This document shows positions 5,241 to 6,367 of a stretch of DNA of 6,367 bases, piece by piece. Where the stretch lies: assembly GCA_029250425.1 (NCBI GenBank), contig JAQXFF010000039.1, forward strand, positions 1 through 6,367. The letters are read 5' to 3'. The position numbers and the translations under genes were made by a program. The stretch comes from Candidatus Thalassarchaeaceae archaeon. GTDB lineage: Archaea; Thermoplasmatota; Poseidoniia; Poseidoniales; Thalassarchaeaceae. The notes under the pieces were generated by a model. That model was not told where the DNA came from. It did no database searches and was given only the letters and a program-made list of their open reading frames with translations. Each line of letters opens with the position of its first letter. Within the stretch, counting starts at the first letter, position 1.

Positions 5241-6228
5241 CTGCTTGCCTTGGACCGATACCAATTTCGGTTGATATCGCAGCGAAATCATCTAACTTTG
5301 GCCACTTATCTTGTAGGAAAATTTCACCATTTGGGTATTCCATCTGCCACAAATCTGTATAGCCACGGTGAGTGAGGAAAAGTGCTGAGACGAAACCTGT
5401 CACTTGCCCTTCCTCTTCGGCTTCAGTCAAGGTCCATCCTTCAGCGGCTGAATTTTCAGCAAGTTTGGCCGATACTTGTTCAAGAGTGACCGGGGCACCG
5501 TCTGGACTTGTTGCCCGTATCGCCTCCCAACAACGGCGGATGTCGTCCTCGAGGTCCTCCTTGTGCATCCGCGTAGTCACATTTGACATCCAATCGGATA
5601 CTTCAGCAGCATGCTTGATGCGACTGGCTTCACGGATTCTGCGCTCTTCAACCTCTTGATGTGCACCTTGTAAGGACATCAACAATTCAGTAAGTGTCAC
5701 AGGGCGGCCTTCCTCCCTTTTGACTCGACCATCGAGAAGATGTGGGAGTACGTCGGTTGTTTGCCCCGTGATAATCCCCACGCTGAAGTTGTATTCTTCA
5801 TCTTCAAATTCGGTCTGCCATCCTTCTTGGCCCCAGGGGTCATCCTCCCAATCCTCTTCTGCACGTTCAGCCCTGTCGAGAAGGGTCGAAGCTTGCCCAT
5901 GAAGGACCTGCCATGCCATTCGAATCAAGCGACCACAAGTAGGAAGGTCGATATTTTCGGCATCCTTTGTCCGTTGATTGAATTGTTCAATGAATACTGA
6001 CAAATTCACATCCCATGGGTCTAAACTTGCATCATTAAACATCTGGAAAACAAGGGCGACGGAACGGTCAAACGGATCGACAAGACTCTGATGCTCCGCA
6101 CTTTCCAGATCAGCAATTTCCACCAATCGATCGATGTAACGATGCTTGTCAAGATTGGTGTCATCTTGTTCGCCAAGCAATTGCTTGACAATGGTTGCCT
6201 GCATATCCCGGGTCTCAAGTAGAGACAT
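5218..6228 (-). CDS. scpA: Segregation and condensation protein A (ScpA, kleisin)
   Basis: A 336-residue kleisin that bridges the two SMC heads and recruits ScpB. The N-terminal helical part is typical: FDRSVALVFQMFNDASLDPW (53-72) followed by DVNLSVFIEQFNQR, the region that contacts the SMC neck. The middle (about 112-140) is unusually acidic and Trp-rich (ERAEEDWEDDPWGQEGW). The C-terminal winged helix is visible at 265-300 (GQVTGFVSALFLTHRGYTDL, then QMEYPNGEIFLQ), which binds the SMC head cap. It is longer than most bacterial ScpA (about 250), mainly through the acidic insert. The ATG at 6228 is chosen because GGAG (6237-6240) lies 8 nt upstream. A GTG at 6237 overlapping the preceding TGA by 4 nt is the alternative. 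It lies 5 nt after the upstream gene and overlaps scpB by 23 nt. Confidence 0.9.
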   Translation of the reverse strand: MSLLETRDMQATIVKQLLGEQDDTNLDKHRYIDRLVEIADLESAEHQSLVDPFDRSVALVFQMFNDASLDPWDVNLSVFIEQFNQRTKDAENIDLPTCGRLIRMAWQVLHGQASTLLDRAERAEEDWEDDPWGQEGWQTEFEDEEYNFSVGIITGQTTDVLPHLLDGRVKREEGRPVTLTELLMSLQGAHQEVEERRIREASRIKHAAEVSDWMSNVTTRMHKEDLEDDIRRCWEAIRATSPDGAPVTLEQVSAKLAENSAAEGWTLTEAEEEGQVTGFVSALFLTHRGYTDLWQMEYPNGEIFLQDKWPKLDDFAAISTEIGIGPRQADGGDYAE

Positions 6229-6233
6229 CGAAA

Positions 6234-6367
6234 TCACTCCTGTTCCTCGACTTCAGGGGCACTAGCCACTTCTTCGATAACTTCGTCTTCTGCCTCTTCC
6301 TCGGCCTTTTTCGCGTCAACGGCACGTTCCCATTCGAGTTTCTCATCCATGTCCTCTTTTTCATCCG
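6234..6367 (-). CDS. C-terminal fragment of the gene upstream of scpA, probably SMC
   Basis: Only the last 43 residues and the stop (TGA, 6234-6236) are in the window. The open frame runs to the window edge. The peptide is highly charged (it ends VIEEVASAPEVEEQE), with about half of the residues Asp or Glu, and looks like a disordered acidic extension. It has no diagnostic motif. The assignment to the SMC ATPase rests on position: smc commonly lies directly before scpA and scpB in archaeal and bacterial genomes, and the spacing of 5 nt to scpA implies one operon. If it is SMC, the ATPase head (ABC signature, Walker B) would be encoded just beyond 6367, and this is a tail after it. Any other acidic-tailed protein remains possible. 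Confidence 0.6.
   Translation of the reverse strand, partial: DEKEDMDEKLEWERAVDAKKAEEEAEDEVIEEVASAPEVEEQE
6237..6240 (-). promoter_or_regulatory. Ribosome-binding site of scpA
   Basis: GGAG on the minus strand, 8 nt before the ATG at 6228, overlapping the last codon and stop of the upstream gene. It favours the ATG at 6228 over the GTG at 6237. Confidence 0.5.

Noticed and set aside
5240..5291. Upstream ATG of scpB at 5291
   Set aside because: It would overlap scpA by 74 nt and add 17 residues before the conserved first helix. The ATG at 5240 has an AAGG site and fits the family better.

Overview
The window looks like a chromosomal segment of an archaeon, most probably a euryarchaeon of the Thermoplasmatota / Marine Group II (Poseidoniales) kind. 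The signs are a partial DUF357 protein (an archaeal family), a class II (bacterial-type) HMG-CoA reductase, a dense smc-scpA-scpB style cluster, mid-range base composition, many acidic low-complexity tails, and start codons preceded by short GGAG/GGAGG ribosome-binding sites. The lineage is inferred from gene content and was not tested by a tree.

Left part, minus strand (1-2978): an apparent three-gene operon. It runs from an AAA+-like P-loop protein with a long acidic linker and a C-terminal winged helix (1284-2978), through a beta-propeller-like protein with a helical tail (244-1281), into a DUF357 protein cut by the window edge (1-251). Spacings are 2 nt and then an 8-nt overlap, and both downstream genes have strong GGAGG sites, so co-expression is likely. 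No known pathway is recognised for this trio. The P-loop protein looks catalytically degenerate.

Middle (2979-3287): a divergent intergenic region with no gene. It holds a compact array of TAACGC hexamers. Five are in direct orientation, mostly at exact 11-bp spacing, and one is inverted and forms a 17-bp palindrome. The array sits just upstream of a TATA-like element for the HMG-CoA reductase gene, so it is best read as a cooperative operator or activator site. An origin-like iteron array is a less likely alternative. It is the most unusual feature of the window.

Right part: hmgA (3288-4583, plus strand) encodes class II HMG-CoA reductase, which makes mevalonate for archaeal isoprenoid lipids. 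It meets scpB tail to tail with no bases between the two stop codons. On the minus strand, scpB (4584-5240) and scpA (5218-6228) follow the 3' end of another gene (6234-6367). By position that gene is most likely smc, so these would encode the condensin-type SMC-ScpA-ScpB complex for chromosome compaction and segregation, translated in the order smc, scpA, scpB with tight coupling.
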